NCBI GenBank assembly: GCA_046593925.1
Contig: JBKJQN010000017.1
Coordinates: 1 to 61,374, forward strand
Direction: 5' to 3'
Source: JAYVYM01 sp046593925
GTDB taxonomy: Bacteria > Actinomycetota > Actinomycetes > Mycobacteriales > SCTD01
Length of the DNA: 61,374 nt
Part shown: positions 52,594 through 61,374 of the stretch, piece by piece
How positions within the stretch are numbered: position 1 is the first letter of the stretch
Layout of the letters: every line of letters starts with the position of its first letter
Notes under the pieces: model-generated
What the model was told of the DNA's origin: nothing
The model's input: the letters and a program-made list of their open reading frames with translations, nothing else
Database searches by the model: none
Translations under genes and position numbers: made by a program

Positions 52594-53178
52594 CGATCGG
52601 GCGGGCACCTGACGCCCTACCGGTACGGAGCGCACAACCTCTCGCCCAGAACGGCCGACTCGAGTAGCCGTCTGCGTTCGACGCTGGCAACCGCGATCGG
52701 CCTACTCGGGTAGCCGTCTGCGTGAGCCGCTGGCAACCGCGAAGAACGCCGCCCATCCGGCGAGGCTGACGGTAGCGCCGCCTACACGCGGACTCCGGGT
52801 GTACGCGGTGGTGCCGGCTTCCCCCGCTCCGCGCGTGGTTGGCCTACTGCTGCGAACTGGCTAGGCATGGCGTATCGCGACTTCCGTGGGCACCGCGCCG
52901 GCAGGCCGCTAAGGGTACGTAGCTGCATCACGAGCGGCTCGTGCGCACCGCACGGCTGCGGCAGAAGCGGACGTTCCCGCGGAACTATTGCGACCGTCTG
53001 GCCTTGGGGAGCACCATCCACATCGGAGTGTCGCCCACGGCGAGTGTTTCGACCGGGCGAGCCAGGCCGCAGCGCCGGCGTTCTCCCACTCTACGGCTGT
53101 CGCCGTGAAACTGAGAATCTCCGTGAAACCGAGGGGCGCCGTGGACGTCTACTCGAATGCTTGGGGTCCTCAATCTCC
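52594..53178. other. Gap of about 585 bases with short repeats
   Basis: No supported gene. It contains the 46-bp direct repeat at 52658-52745. The remaining frames on both strands lack resemblance to known proteins. Confidence 0.4.
52658..52745. repeat. Two direct copies of a 46-bp unit
   Basis: Copies start at 52658 and 52704. They share ACTCG(A/G)GTAGCCGTCTGCG and GCTGGCAACCGCGA with differing bases in between. Purpose unknown. Confidence 0.6.
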
Positions 53179-54021
53179 CTATTTGCTGCCGACTATGCAG
53201 CGTGCATGTAGTGGGAGTCTCAGTGTAGGTCCGTCTTGGAAGGTCAGCGCCTGCTCTAGGGTCAGCGTTCGGATGCGTTCACGGGCAGCGTCGTCGGCGG
53301 CCCCTAGGCCGTTGACGACGGGAGCGGCGACCTCGGTCATGAAAGACCAGTACTCTTCGACACTCTCTGGATCGAGCGCGCCGCGGACGTCAGTTTCGAC
53401 GACGTTCCGCATCCCGGCGTCGCGGAAAATCTGAGCGATCGCGTTGGGAGCGGCGTACCGGAACAGTCCGGGTGCGTCTGGCGGTGGTGGCGCCATCTCG
53501 ACCTCGGAGCTGATGGCGGCCATAGGTATCGTTGCCCACGGATTGCCGGGCGGCTCGGCCCAGACGGCGGTCGAGATTCGTCTTCCTTGGCGCAGAACGC
53601 GCAGCAGTTCGGTGACTGCCACTCGGATATCAGGGAAGAACATGAATCCGAATCGGCAACTGATGCTGTCGAAGGACTCGTCTCTGAACGGCAGATCATC
53701 AACGCTGCATTCGCGTACCTCAACATTGCTTAGTCCGCGCGCGTGCACGTTGGCACTCGCGGCCGAAAGCATGCCGGTTGACAGATCGGTCAACACGACT
53801 CGACCTTTTGGGACGAGCGTGGCGATCGACAGTCCCGGCTCTCCGGTTCCTGAGGCGATGTCTAGATGCTGGCTGTCCTCACGCAGCTCGATGGCGCGGA
53901 TAATCTCGGCCCCAACCGGCTCGATCATCCGCATGACCAGAGCATCCCACTTTGTCCACCCAGTGGAGAAGTCGTCCCAGCTATGACGTTGTTGTTCACG
54001 AATCTGGTTCGGGTCCGACAT
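53179..54021 (-). CDS. Class I SAM-dependent methyltransferase
   Basis: The 280-residue product has SAM-binding motif I in LDIASGTGEPGLSIATLVP (about residues 53-71), motif II VVLTDLS, and motif IV SVDDLPFRDESFDSISCRFG, as in UbiE/MenG-type enzymes. The ATG at 54021 (MSDPNQIREQQRHSWDD) is used rather than an upstream one. Its base composition is less GC-rich than its neighbours and codons with A/T in third position are common, so recent transfer is likely. Methyl acceptor unknown. Confidence 0.85.
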   Translation of the reverse strand: MSDPNQIREQQRHSWDDFSTGWTKWDALVMRMIEPVGAEIIRAIELREDSQHLDIASGTGEPGLSIATLVPKGRVVLTDLSTGMLSAASANVHARGLSNVEVRECSVDDLPFRDESFDSISCRFGFMFFPDIRVAVTELLRVLRQGRRISTAVWAEPPGNPWATIPMAAISSEVEMAPPPPDAPGLFRYAAPNAIAQIFRDAGMRNVVETDVRGALDPESVEEYWSFMTEVAAPVVNGLGAADDAARERIRTLTLEQALTFQDGPTLRLPLHARCIVGSK

Positions 54022-54142
54022 CACAGTCCAAGTCTTCGCTGAGGCATGCACAGGGTCCGCTCATCTGGGCAGCGGGTGAGAGCTCCATCCAACATCCCTG
54101 GGTCAAGTCCTGACCTGCCCAAAAGCCCTTTTCTACCTGCCG

Positions 54143-54412
54143 ATGGTGGAGGTGGACCAGCCCATCACCATCCTGCGCAGGGCTGCCGGCCGGAAGGACC
54201 CGGAGGAACGGGCCAGGGCCCTCACCGAGCCCCTCGCCGTCGCAGGCCCGCTGGGTGGCGTGGGGGTCGATGCAGGCGACATCGCGGTGCTGCAGATGCC
54301 GGAGAACGGCAAGTCCTACGACCACATCGCTCCGGCACCGAGAATCAGCAAGAGCCGGGCCCAGCAGCTGCTCCAGCGCCTCAACACGACGTACCCGGAC
54401 GTTGTGGCCGCG
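54143..54412 (+). pseudogene. HTH-type DNA-binding protein remnant
   Basis: The frame from ATG 54143 reads KDPEERARALTEPLAVAGPL and then KSYDHIAPAPRISKSRAQQL, a sigma-region-4-like helix-turn-helix found in small actinobacterial regulators (GKSYAEIAAALGISRARAQQL). The stretch between them is degenerate (changed register around LGGVGVDAGDIAVLQMPENG) and the open frame continues without homology over the next gene. Pseudogene or highly diverged; a real product, if any, would end around 54412. Confidence 0.4.
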
Positions 54413-54559
54413 ACCGGTGGAAGTGTGCGGGCCACGCCATCCACGACCCACCCGTGGCCGTACCGCAGTGGCCGCTCGACGGCGAGACGCCCCGGGCGGG
54501 TGAGTGGCACCGGCTCGTGCGTGCCGCCGGGGCCGGCGAGGGGAGCCGGGCCGGACCCG

Positions 54560-55711
54560 TCAGCGGGACGCGTAGACCGCTCCCTCGAAGTCCTGGTAGA
54601 GCGCCAGCGCCTCGTCGGGGACGAAGGGCAGGAAATTACTGTAGATCGACCCGCAGATGCCGCTGGTCCGGTCGATCCAGAAGTGGCTGTTGAACAGTCC
54701 CGCCCAGGCGCCGCTGCCGGCCCGGCGGTGGCCCGGGAGGTCCACGGTGTTGAGCAGCAGGCCGTAGCCCCACTTCCAGCCCGGACCGAGGTTGAAGTGG
54801 TGGGACACCGACAGGTCGTTCGACCGGATGGCCGCCGGGAAGTCGAGGTTGCCGATCTGGTTGGTGAATGCTGCGTCGACGGTGGCCTCCTGGAGGACGC
54901 GTTCCCCGTCGAGCTCGCCGCCGCGCAGCATCATCCGCTGGAACCGGATGTAGTCGCGCGGCGTCGAGTAGAGGCCGTGGCCACCGGCCCAGTAGTCCGG
55001 CGACTGGTTCAGCTCCATCCCGGTGTCGACCCAGCTGCCCTCCACCTTGGCCTGGACGGGCGTCGTGTCGTCCTTCCAGCCACCGGCGATGCTGAATTCC
55101 GTGTCGGTCATCCCGAGCGGCCCGGTGATGCCCTCCTTGACGGCGACGTCGAGCGTGCGCCCGCTCGTCACCTCGATGACGCGGCCCAGCCAGTCGGTGT
55201 TTATCCCGTACTCGAACCGGGTCCCGGGGTCGGCCAGCAGGGGGGCGCCGAAGATCGCCTTGGAGCCCGAGATCACGTTGGGCGTACCGGTTGCCGCCTC
55301 CCATCGAGTGAGGTCCGCGCTGAAGAACCAGTATCCGAGGCCCGTGGTGTGGGTGACGAGCTGCTTGACGGTGGCGCGACTGGCCGGCGCCCGCAGGCGG
55401 GGCGTGTCGTCGTCCCATCCGTCGAGGACCTGGACGTCGGCCCACTCGGGGCAGTACTCCTCGATCGGCGCAGCGAGGTCGAGGGTTCCCTTCTCGACCT
55501 GCTGCAGCGCGGCGGTCGTCGCGACGATCTTGGTCATGGACATGATCCGGAAGTGCGAGCCGGGGGTCAGGGCATCGCTGCTGCCCGGACCTCTCGTCCC
55601 CGCGGCGCCCTCGTAGACGATGCCGTCGCGGTCAGCGGCGATCGCCGCGACACCCGGCACCGCCCCGCTGTCCACGGCGGCCTGCAGGACCTGGTCGATC
55701 GACGAGCTCAT
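54560..55711 (-). CDS. Serine hydrolase of the beta-lactamase/esterase family VIII
   Basis: The 383-residue protein has the SxxK motif SMTK (58-61) and the tyrosine motif of family VIII esterases, Tyr168 in YGINTDWLG. A third motif, likely GSGAW(A)G, lies near the C-terminus. It has no signal peptide. Members hydrolyse esters rather than penicillins. ATG 55711 has GGAGG about 7 nt upstream. It lies 67 nt downstream of a Baeyer-Villiger monooxygenase gene on the same strand, so it is the likely hydrolase for that enzyme's ester product. Confidence 0.88.
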   Translation of the reverse strand: MSSSIDQVLQAAVDSGAVPGVAAIAADRDGIVYEGAAGTRGPGSSDALTPGSHFRIMSMTKIVATTAALQQVEKGTLDLAAPIEEYCPEWADVQVLDGWDDDTPRLRAPASRATVKQLVTHTTGLGYWFFSADLTRWEAATGTPNVISGSKAIFGAPLLADPGTRFEYGINTDWLGRVIEVTSGRTLDVAVKEGITGPLGMTDTEFSIAGGWKDDTTPVQAKVEGSWVDTGMELNQSPDYWAGGHGLYSTPRDYIRFQRMMLRGGELDGERVLQEATVDAAFTNQIGNLDFPAAIRSNDLSVSHHFNLGPGWKWGYGLLLNTVDLPGHRRAGSGAWAGLFNSHFWIDRTSGICGSIYSNFLPFVPDEALALYQDFEGAVYASR

Positions 55712-55778
55712 GGACGTACCTCCGGTGGGATGGGCGGCGGTGCGGTGGGTGGTGGCGCGGGGACGACGCTCGTCGGCG

Positions 55779-57422
55779 CTACTCGATCCGGAACCCCGGG
55801 TAGCCCGAGGACGCGACCTCCTCGCACTTCCGGCGGTACGTGCCGACGCCGCCGGTGTAGGACAGGACGCGGCGCGGCTTGCCCGGCACGTTGGAGCCGA
55901 GGTACCAGGACGTGGTGTTCGCGATCAGCGTCGCGCCCGAGGTCTCCTCGTGGTGCGCGACCCAGGCGTCCTCGCCCTCCTTGGTCGCCTCGAGCACGGA
56001 CCTGCCCTGCTCCCTGACGTGCTTGATCGCGTCCGCGATCCACTCCGTCTGCTGCTGCAGGCAGGTGGTCATGTCGCACAGCGCCGCCGACGGCGCCAGC
56101 GGTACGGCGGTCGTGAGCAGGTTGGGGTAGCCGTGCACCGCGAGGCCCATCATGGTGCGGATGTCGCGACCCCAGTCCTCGGTGAGGCTCCGGCCGCCCC
56201 GGCCGCGGATGTCGATCCTGGTCAGCGAGCCCGTCCCGGCGTCGAAGCCGGTCGCGAGGATGATCACGTCGAGCCCGTAGGCGCTCCCGTCCGCGAGTTC
56301 GATCCCGTCCGGCGTGATGCACCTGATCGGGTTGTCCTTGACCCCTACCAGCTCGACGTCGTCGCGCAGGTAGGTCTCGAGGTAGTGCGTCTCGAGCGGC
56401 ACCCTGTGTGTGCCGAAGCCGTAGTCGGTCGGGACCAGCACGTCGATGAGGTGTTGGTCGCCGCCCAACCGGACTCGCATCTTCTCCCGCACGAACTCGC
56501 TGATCTCCGCGCTGACCTCCTCAGAGAAGAAGACCTCACCGAAGCCCGCCAGCCAGAGCTTGAGGGAACCGTCCTGGAAGGTCTCCTCGAGGATCTGCCT
56601 GCGCTGTTCGGGCGTGCAGTCGGCCCAGACGTGCTCGAAGTCGTACTCGAAGCCGGTGAACGTGTAGGGGATCGTGGCCTTGAGTTCGTCGAACCGCTTG
56701 TGGTACCGCTCGACGTCGGCCTCGTCGTAGTGCGGGTTCTTCATCGGCAGCACGTACTGCGGGGTTCTGGCGAAGACGGTCAGGTGCTCGACCTCGCCGG
56801 CGATTGTCTGGATGACCTGGATGCCGGTCGCACCCACCCCGATTACCCCGACCCGCTTGCCAGCAAGCTCGACGCCCTCGCTCGGCCACCTCGAGGTGTG
56901 GAAGATCGGGCCGCGGAAGCGCTGCTGGCCGTCGAACAGGTCCTCCATGGGCGCCGAGAGCATTCCCGCGCAGGTGATGAAGAACTGGCTGTCGATCGTC
57001 TCGCCGCGGTCGGTCCGGATAGTCCAGCGCCCGCGTTCCTCGTCGAAGTGCGCGCTGGTGATCGTGGTCGAGAACGAGATGTCGCGGCGCAGGTCCAGCC
57101 GGTCGGCGACGTAGTGCATCCACCGCTCGATCTCGGGCTGGTCGGGGAACTTCTGGCTCCAGTTCCAGTCCTTGTAGAGCTCCTCGGAGAACAGGTACTG
57201 GTAGATGTAGGCCTCGGAGTCGAAGCGCGCACCGGGGTAGCGGTTCCAGAACCAGGTGCCCCCCACGTCGCCCGCCGCGTCGTACGCCCGGACCCGGAGG
57301 CCCTGCTCGCGCAGCTGGTGCAGCTGGTAGAGGCCGGCCACCCCGGCCCCGATGATGACCGCGTCGAACTCCAGCGTCGCCGGAGCGTCGCCACCCGGCC
57401 GCGTCTCGGTGTCTGTCGTCAT
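55779..57422 (-). CDS. Baeyer-Villiger flavin monooxygenase
   Basis: The 547-residue enzyme has an N-terminal FAD-binding GAGVAG (25-30), the type I BVMO fingerprint FRGPIFHTSRWP (F169, G171, H175, W179; FxGxxxHxxxW(P/D)), and a NADPH-binding GVGATG (195-200). The ATG loop and DxxxxATGFD block near 400 are also present. Such enzymes insert oxygen next to a ketone to give an ester or lactone. It lies 72 nt downstream of a LuxR-type gene on the same strand and is followed by the serine hydrolase. Confidence 0.92.
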   Translation of the reverse strand: MTTDTETRPGGDAPATLEFDAVIIGAGVAGLYQLHQLREQGLRVRAYDAAGDVGGTWFWNRYPGARFDSEAYIYQYLFSEELYKDWNWSQKFPDQPEIERWMHYVADRLDLRRDISFSTTITSAHFDEERGRWTIRTDRGETIDSQFFITCAGMLSAPMEDLFDGQQRFRGPIFHTSRWPSEGVELAGKRVGVIGVGATGIQVIQTIAGEVEHLTVFARTPQYVLPMKNPHYDEADVERYHKRFDELKATIPYTFTGFEYDFEHVWADCTPEQRRQILEETFQDGSLKLWLAGFGEVFFSEEVSAEISEFVREKMRVRLGGDQHLIDVLVPTDYGFGTHRVPLETHYLETYLRDDVELVGVKDNPIRCITPDGIELADGSAYGLDVIILATGFDAGTGSLTRIDIRGRGGRSLTEDWGRDIRTMMGLAVHGYPNLLTTAVPLAPSAALCDMTTCLQQQTEWIADAIKHVREQGRSVLEATKEGEDAWVAHHEETSGATLIANTTSWYLGSNVPGKPRRVLSYTGGVGTYRRKCEEVASSGYPGFRIE

Positions 57423-57494
57423 CCTGGTCCGCCACTTCCTCGTCGTTGACGCGTGTCCTGCGTCACAGCGTCGAGGCGGTCGCGGCTCGTGCGA

Positions 57495-60218
57495 CTACCC
57501 GAGTGGGTAGTCGGTGGGGAGGGCGTCACTGACCAGCCCGCTGCGCCGGGCCAGGGAGACCGCTTCAGTCCGGTTGGTGGCGCCGAGCTTCGCGTTGATG
57601 TTCTTCAGGTGCCACTTCACCGTGTTGACGGTGACCTTGAGCGCCTGGGCGATCTGCTGGTTGCTCCGGCCGGCATCGAGCATCCGCAGGACGTCGACCT
57701 CCCGCCCGGTCAGGCCAGGCGGGGCTGCCCGGCCGGGGCCCGGGTGGCCGAGCGCAGCCACGAGGGCGCTGAGCCGGTCGGCCGGGAGCGGGTCGAGCCC
57801 GTCCGGCCAGGTGTCGGCGCGCGCCTGCGTCAGCAGCCGGTCGAGCACGGGGGCGACGTCCGCGTCCAGGACGGTCTGCCACAGCCCGGCGGGCACCGCG
57901 CGGCCGAGGGCGCCGGCCAGCGCGCGCTCGGCGGCGCACCACCGGGCCGCCCGCTCGTCGACGGCCGCCAGCTGCACCGTCGCGGTCACCTCGGCCCGCC
58001 ACTGGCCCCGCCCGTGCAGCTCGGCCACGAGCCCCTCGAGCAGCGCCGCCGCTGCGGCGTGGTTGCCCTCGGCCGACAGGACGGCGGCCAACGACCGAGT
58101 GCGCAGCTGGTCGATCGCCGCACCGATGCCCCCGTGACAGCCCGCACCGTCCGGGAACTCCTGCGCTGCCCGACGGGCCTCGCGCACCCGCCGGGCGCCG
58201 ATCAGGAGCGCGATCCGCTCGGCGGTGACGGCTGCCGACAGGCGGGTGAGCCCGAGCCGCTCGGCGGTCTTCGCACCGTCGCCGAGCAGCTCCGCGGCCT
58301 CGGTCACCGCACCCCGCCTGGCCTTGATGCGGGCCAGCAGCGCGTAGCTGTCGATCATGAAGTCGACGACGCCGCTCTCCGCCCCGAGCTCCCCGCTCTC
58401 CTCGAGCAGGCGCTCAGCGTCCTCCAGCTCCCCACGCTCGTACTGCAGCTCGCCGAGCAGCGCGCCGGCCAGCCGGGCTGCGTGCGACCGCCGCCCGGCC
58501 GACGTACGGGCCAGCGCGACCGCGTCCTGCAGCTGCTCCTGGGCCGCGTCGAGGTCCAGCTGGGCGAGCGCGGCCATCCCGGCGAAGCAGCGCCCGTACA
58601 CGCCGGAGAACGGCCCGGTGGTGCGGTCGTGGAACGGCCGCGCCCAGCGCTGCCGGTCACGGGCGGCCTGGTAGCGGGTCGCGTGGATGTCGCAGAAGCT
58701 CTGCAAGTTGGCGGCCACGGCGACGATCCACGGCCGGTAGTGCGCCGCCTGCTCGAGGCTGCGGCGGACGAGGTCCTCGGCCCGGTCCGTACGGTCGCTG
58801 TAGACGTCAATGCACGCCTGGACGACGTCAGCCTCACTGCGGGCCTCCTCGGGCAGGTCCACCTGCCGGAGGCGGTCGAGCGCCAGCTGGGCGGCGGTGC
58901 TCCTCTGCAGCAGGCAGTTTGCCCAGGCCACAGCCATCAGCAGTCCCGGCCGCTCGTCGGCAGCATCCGCCGGCAGCCGTCCCATCAGGCCGAGCAGGCT
59001 GACCATCCGACTGTGCTCCACCAGCGGCATCGCGTGCCGCTCGACGAGGTCGGTGGCGGTGGCCACGTCGCCGGCGGCGAGCGCGTGGTCGACCGCCTCG
59101 GACACCAGGTCCTGGTCGGCGAACCACCCCGACGCCCTCGCGTGCAGCTCGGCGGCGCAGCCGGGGCGGTCTCGCGACAGCCGCCGGCGCAGGTGGTCGG
59201 CGAACAGGTGGTGGTAGCGGAACCAGGTCCGCTCGGTGTCGAGCGGGCGCAGGAACAGGTCGCGCCGTTCCAGCTCCTCGAGCATGGCCTGGCCGTCGGT
59301 GCGCCCGCTCAGTGTCCCGGCCAGGTCGCCGCAGAGCCGATCGCACACCGAGGTGGCCAGCAGGAAGTCCAGGACTTCTGCGGGCAGGGCGCCCAGCACG
59401 TTCTCCGCGAGGTACTCCTCGATGGCGTGGTGCCGCCCGGAGAACCCGCGGATCAGCTCCCCGGGGTCGGGGGAGTCGCGCAGCGACAACGAGGCCAGTT
59501 GCAGCGCAGCCGCCCAGCCGTCGGTGCCCTCCGACAGCCGCGCGACGTCCTCCTGGTCGAGGTCGAGGCCGTTGAGGTCGACCAGGAACGCCCTCGCCTC
59601 CTCGGCGTCGAAGCGCAGCCCGTCTGCATCGATCTCGGTGAGCTGGCGGCGCACCCGCAGCCGGCTCAGCGGCAGCCGCGGGCGCGTGCGGCTGGTGAGG
59701 ATGAGCAGCAGGTTGGGCGGGGCGAAGTCCAGGAGCTGGATGAGCGCCCGGTGGACGGACGGGTCGTCAATCAGGTGCCAGTCGTCGAAGGTCAGCACGA
59801 ACCGCTCGCCGTGCCGGCCGATGCGGTCGAGCAGGACCGAGACCGCGTACGTCTGGGTGTCCTCGGCGTTCTCCTCGATCAGCTGCGCCAGGTCGCGCAG
59901 CTCGTCCTCGGCCGCAGACAGCACCTGTCCGACCGCGCCGAGCAGGTGGGACAGGAACCACTGCGGGTCGTTGTCGTCGCGGTGCAGACCCAGCCAGGCG
60001 ACGGTCGCTCCGTCGCCCGAGAGGTCGTGCAGCCACTGCACGGCCAGCGTCGTCTTTCCGTAACCGGCCGGCGCGTGGATCACCGTCAGCTGGCGGCCCC
60101 GCTCCTCGCGCAGCAGCTCGAGCAGGCGCCGGCGCTCGATGACGTTGCTGACGTGGGTCGGGGCGCGGAAGCGGGTGGAGGCGTCGAGCGGCACCCAGGG
60201 CTGCCGCAGCGTCGTCAT
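57495..60218 (-). CDS. MalT-family LuxR-type transcriptional regulator
   Basis: The 907-residue protein has an N-terminal NTPase with Walker A APAGYGKTT (49-57), Walker B-like VLTFDDWHLI, and winged-helix and TPR-like segments, and ends with a LuxR-type HTH (LTGREVDVLRMLDAGRSNQQ, then IAQALKVTVNTVKWHLKNI). Such proteins act as ATP-dependent activators that sense a ligand. It is co-oriented with, and 72 nt upstream of, the monooxygenase gene, so is its likely activator. Confidence 0.9.
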   Translation of the reverse strand: MTTLRQPWVPLDASTRFRAPTHVSNVIERRRLLELLREERGRQLTVIHAPAGYGKTTLAVQWLHDLSGDGATVAWLGLHRDDNDPQWFLSHLLGAVGQVLSAAEDELRDLAQLIEENAEDTQTYAVSVLLDRIGRHGERFVLTFDDWHLIDDPSVHRALIQLLDFAPPNLLLILTSRTRPRLPLSRLRVRRQLTEIDADGLRFDAEEARAFLVDLNGLDLDQEDVARLSEGTDGWAAALQLASLSLRDSPDPGELIRGFSGRHHAIEEYLAENVLGALPAEVLDFLLATSVCDRLCGDLAGTLSGRTDGQAMLEELERRDLFLRPLDTERTWFRYHHLFADHLRRRLSRDRPGCAAELHARASGWFADQDLVSEAVDHALAAGDVATATDLVERHAMPLVEHSRMVSLLGLMGRLPADAADERPGLLMAVAWANCLLQRSTAAQLALDRLRQVDLPEEARSEADVVQACIDVYSDRTDRAEDLVRRSLEQAAHYRPWIVAVAANLQSFCDIHATRYQAARDRQRWARPFHDRTTGPFSGVYGRCFAGMAALAQLDLDAAQEQLQDAVALARTSAGRRSHAARLAGALLGELQYERGELEDAERLLEESGELGAESGVVDFMIDSYALLARIKARRGAVTEAAELLGDGAKTAERLGLTRLSAAVTAERIALLIGARRVREARRAAQEFPDGAGCHGGIGAAIDQLRTRSLAAVLSAEGNHAAAAALLEGLVAELHGRGQWRAEVTATVQLAAVDERAARWCAAERALAGALGRAVPAGLWQTVLDADVAPVLDRLLTQARADTWPDGLDPLPADRLSALVAALGHPGPGRAAPPGLTGREVDVLRMLDAGRSNQQIAQALKVTVNTVKWHLKNINAKLGATNRTEAVSLARRSGLVSDALPTDYPLG

Positions 60219-60347
60219 CCGCTACCGGCCCCCCGTCGGGCGTACGCCCGGTGGGTTCCCGACATGGTTGCTGGTCGGGGCCGTGCGAGCCGATCGTTCC
60301 ACCTGCCGCAACGGCCTGGCAACCGCTGCGACCCGCAGGCCCCGCGC

Positions 60348-60960
60348 TTACCCGAACGTGTTCAGCACGTTGATGATGCCGTCATTCTTGTGGGTCATCA
60401 TGAGGAACGCCTCCTCGATGTCGTCGAAGGTGAAGCGGTGTGTGGTCATCGGGGTCGGATCGACCCGGCCGGTCTGCAGCCGGCCCATCAGCCGGCCCAT
60501 CCGCTCGCTGCCGCCGGGGCACAGCCCGGTGTGGATCGCCTTGTCGTTCATGCCCAGCGCGAAGGCGTCCAGCGGCAGCTGCAGCGGCGAGGGGTGGTCG
60601 TGCAGGATCGGCGCGAGGTTGGCCTGCGCCGCCGGGACGACAAAGTACTCAGCCATCGTGCCGTCCATCTGCGCGGTGTAGCGCTGGCCGCCGACGGCGC
60701 CGCCGCACTCGCTGGTGAATCGGCGCTGGCAGTAGCCGCACCGGAAGCACGGTGTGACCGCGTTGACGGCGACCCGCTGCCCCTCGGTGAACCCGGTGAC
60801 CCCGCTCCCGAGCGCGTGGATGACGCCCATAGCCTCGCGTCCGCGGGTGCGCCCGTTCTCGACGCGCCTTTGACGGTGTGCACGTCTGAGGCGCAGATGA
60901 GAGCGGCCGTCACCAGCCGGGTGAGGGTGAGCGCACCGGGGTTGGCGGTAGCGAGCCGCT
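60348..60960 (-). pseudogene. Zinc-dependent alcohol dehydrogenase, internal deletion and frameshift
   Basis: Minus-strand frames match a secondary-alcohol dehydrogenase. The N-terminal part reads ALICASDVHTVKG and, after a frameshift, EAMGVIHALGSGVTGFTEGQ, then the zinc-loop CFRCGYCQRRFTSECGG, then MDGTMAEYFVVPAAQANLAP. It is then fused in frame to the C-terminal LPLDAFALGMNDKAIHTGLC, ERMGRLMGRLQTGRVDPTPM. The whole NAD-binding Rossmann domain, about 130-150 residues, is missing. It cannot act as a dehydrogenase. Confidence 0.8.
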
Positions 60961-61374
60961 CCGGTCGGCGGAAGTCCTCCCTTCCGGAGACCGCCCCCTG
61001 GTTGGACCTGCCGACCCGGTAGCAAGAAGCTGGCGTCGCGCCCTCCCCGGCCGCCCGTGAGACGAGGTGGCACCGTTCGAAACCGGCAGTCGAAAGCGTC
61101 GGCGCGTGGGGGTAGCTCGACTGCCTGCTCCTGTCCCGCGGCGGGGCGACGCCGGGGAAGACCGGCTAACCCGGTCGCGCCGGCCGCGGGTGACGGGCGG
61201 TGGGGATCGCTGTTGCGTCGATCGTCGGGAACGGCTGCCCAGGTGTGTCCCCCCTCGCTTAGCCTGGATCCACCGTCGGACGTCCGGTGATCGTGATGAT
61301 GACGTGACTTTGTGGCTGGGTGGTTGAGAGCGTGCTGGGATGACCGGGCGGGCCGGTTGGTCTCCACGATGTCG
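60961..61374. other. Window end, no supported gene
   Basis: About 410 bases with no recognisable protein or RNA. Part of the upstream half of the alcohol dehydrogenase gene may be lost here. Confidence 0.35.

Noticed and set aside
57453..61022. Plus-strand open frame of 1189 codons over the LuxR and ADH region
   Set aside because: Antisense of the MalT-type regulator; no domain resemblance and high Arg/Gly/Gln content.

Overview
The window is very GC-rich, mostly coding, full of GTG starts and 4-bp start/stop overlaps, and carries WhiB, RsiG, MarP, Mycobacterium-type Crp and a TadA-like locus with DUF4244. It is an actinobacterial chromosome. From memory, the order of genes from about 17 kb to 48.6 kb follows the M. 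tuberculosis segment Rv3654c to Rv3682 (ponA2, whiB4, two ArsA ATPases, RidA, MBL protein, crp, nth, thioredoxin, Nudix, marP, ephE, holin-like, acs, HAD phosphatase, ssd, tad genes). The stretch from 6 to 13 kb matches the dnaX, ybaB, recR, ask, asd neighbourhood. RsiG points to a spore-former or relative rather than a Mycobacterium; genus cannot be fixed by eye.

Layout. (1) 1-5.8 kb is an accessory, decaying region: an ICMT-like methyltransferase, a broken ABC ATPase, a DUF4395 membrane protein, an ATC-hydrolase-like gene, an intact glucose-6-phosphate dehydrogenase and a frameshifted phosphoketolase remnant. It stops at the 3' end of a tRNA-Ser, a classic integration boundary. (2) 5.8-17.5 kb is core: tRNA-Ser, SRP RNA, dnaX, ybaB, recR, a GNAT protein, a dead ABC ATPase, lysC-asd, a Ser/Thr kinase with a Pro-Thr-rich lipoprotein, an S9 peptidase, tRNA-Pro and yqeY. 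(3) 17.5-29.5 kb holds ponA2/whiB4, the two ArsA ATPases, an operon of DUF4177, RidA, Nudix, MBL and a multidomain adenylate cyclase, and crp convergent with it. (4) 29.5-36.9 kb holds rsiG, a coupled operon nth/TlpA/Nudix/cupredoxin, the periplasmic protease marP, and an epoxide hydrolase cluster. (5) 37-41.1 kb is the acetate operon DUF485, actP, acs. (6) 41.7-49 kb has a Fic-fold protein lacking the catalytic motif, an HAD phosphatase, and the ssd-tadABC-pilin-tadE-tadG operon. (7) 49-61 kb is accessory again: a PIN remnant, an ABC exporter with TetR regulator, a methyltransferase of lower GC, and a catabolic-looking set: serine hydrolase, Baeyer-Villiger monooxygenase, MalT-type LuxR regulator and an alcohol dehydrogenase pseudogene.

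Two things stand out. At least eight genes have a TANNNT hexamer 6-7 nt before the start codon, the signature of leaderless transcripts, and this settles several starts. Several proteins are degenerate versions of regulatory or enzymatic families: the Fic protein, the second RsiG c-di-GMP motif and a WhiB remnant lacking most cluster cysteines. I saw no clearly new multigene defence or biosynthetic system; the best candidates are the Fic pseudoenzyme, the single-motif RsiG and the ketone-degradation cluster.
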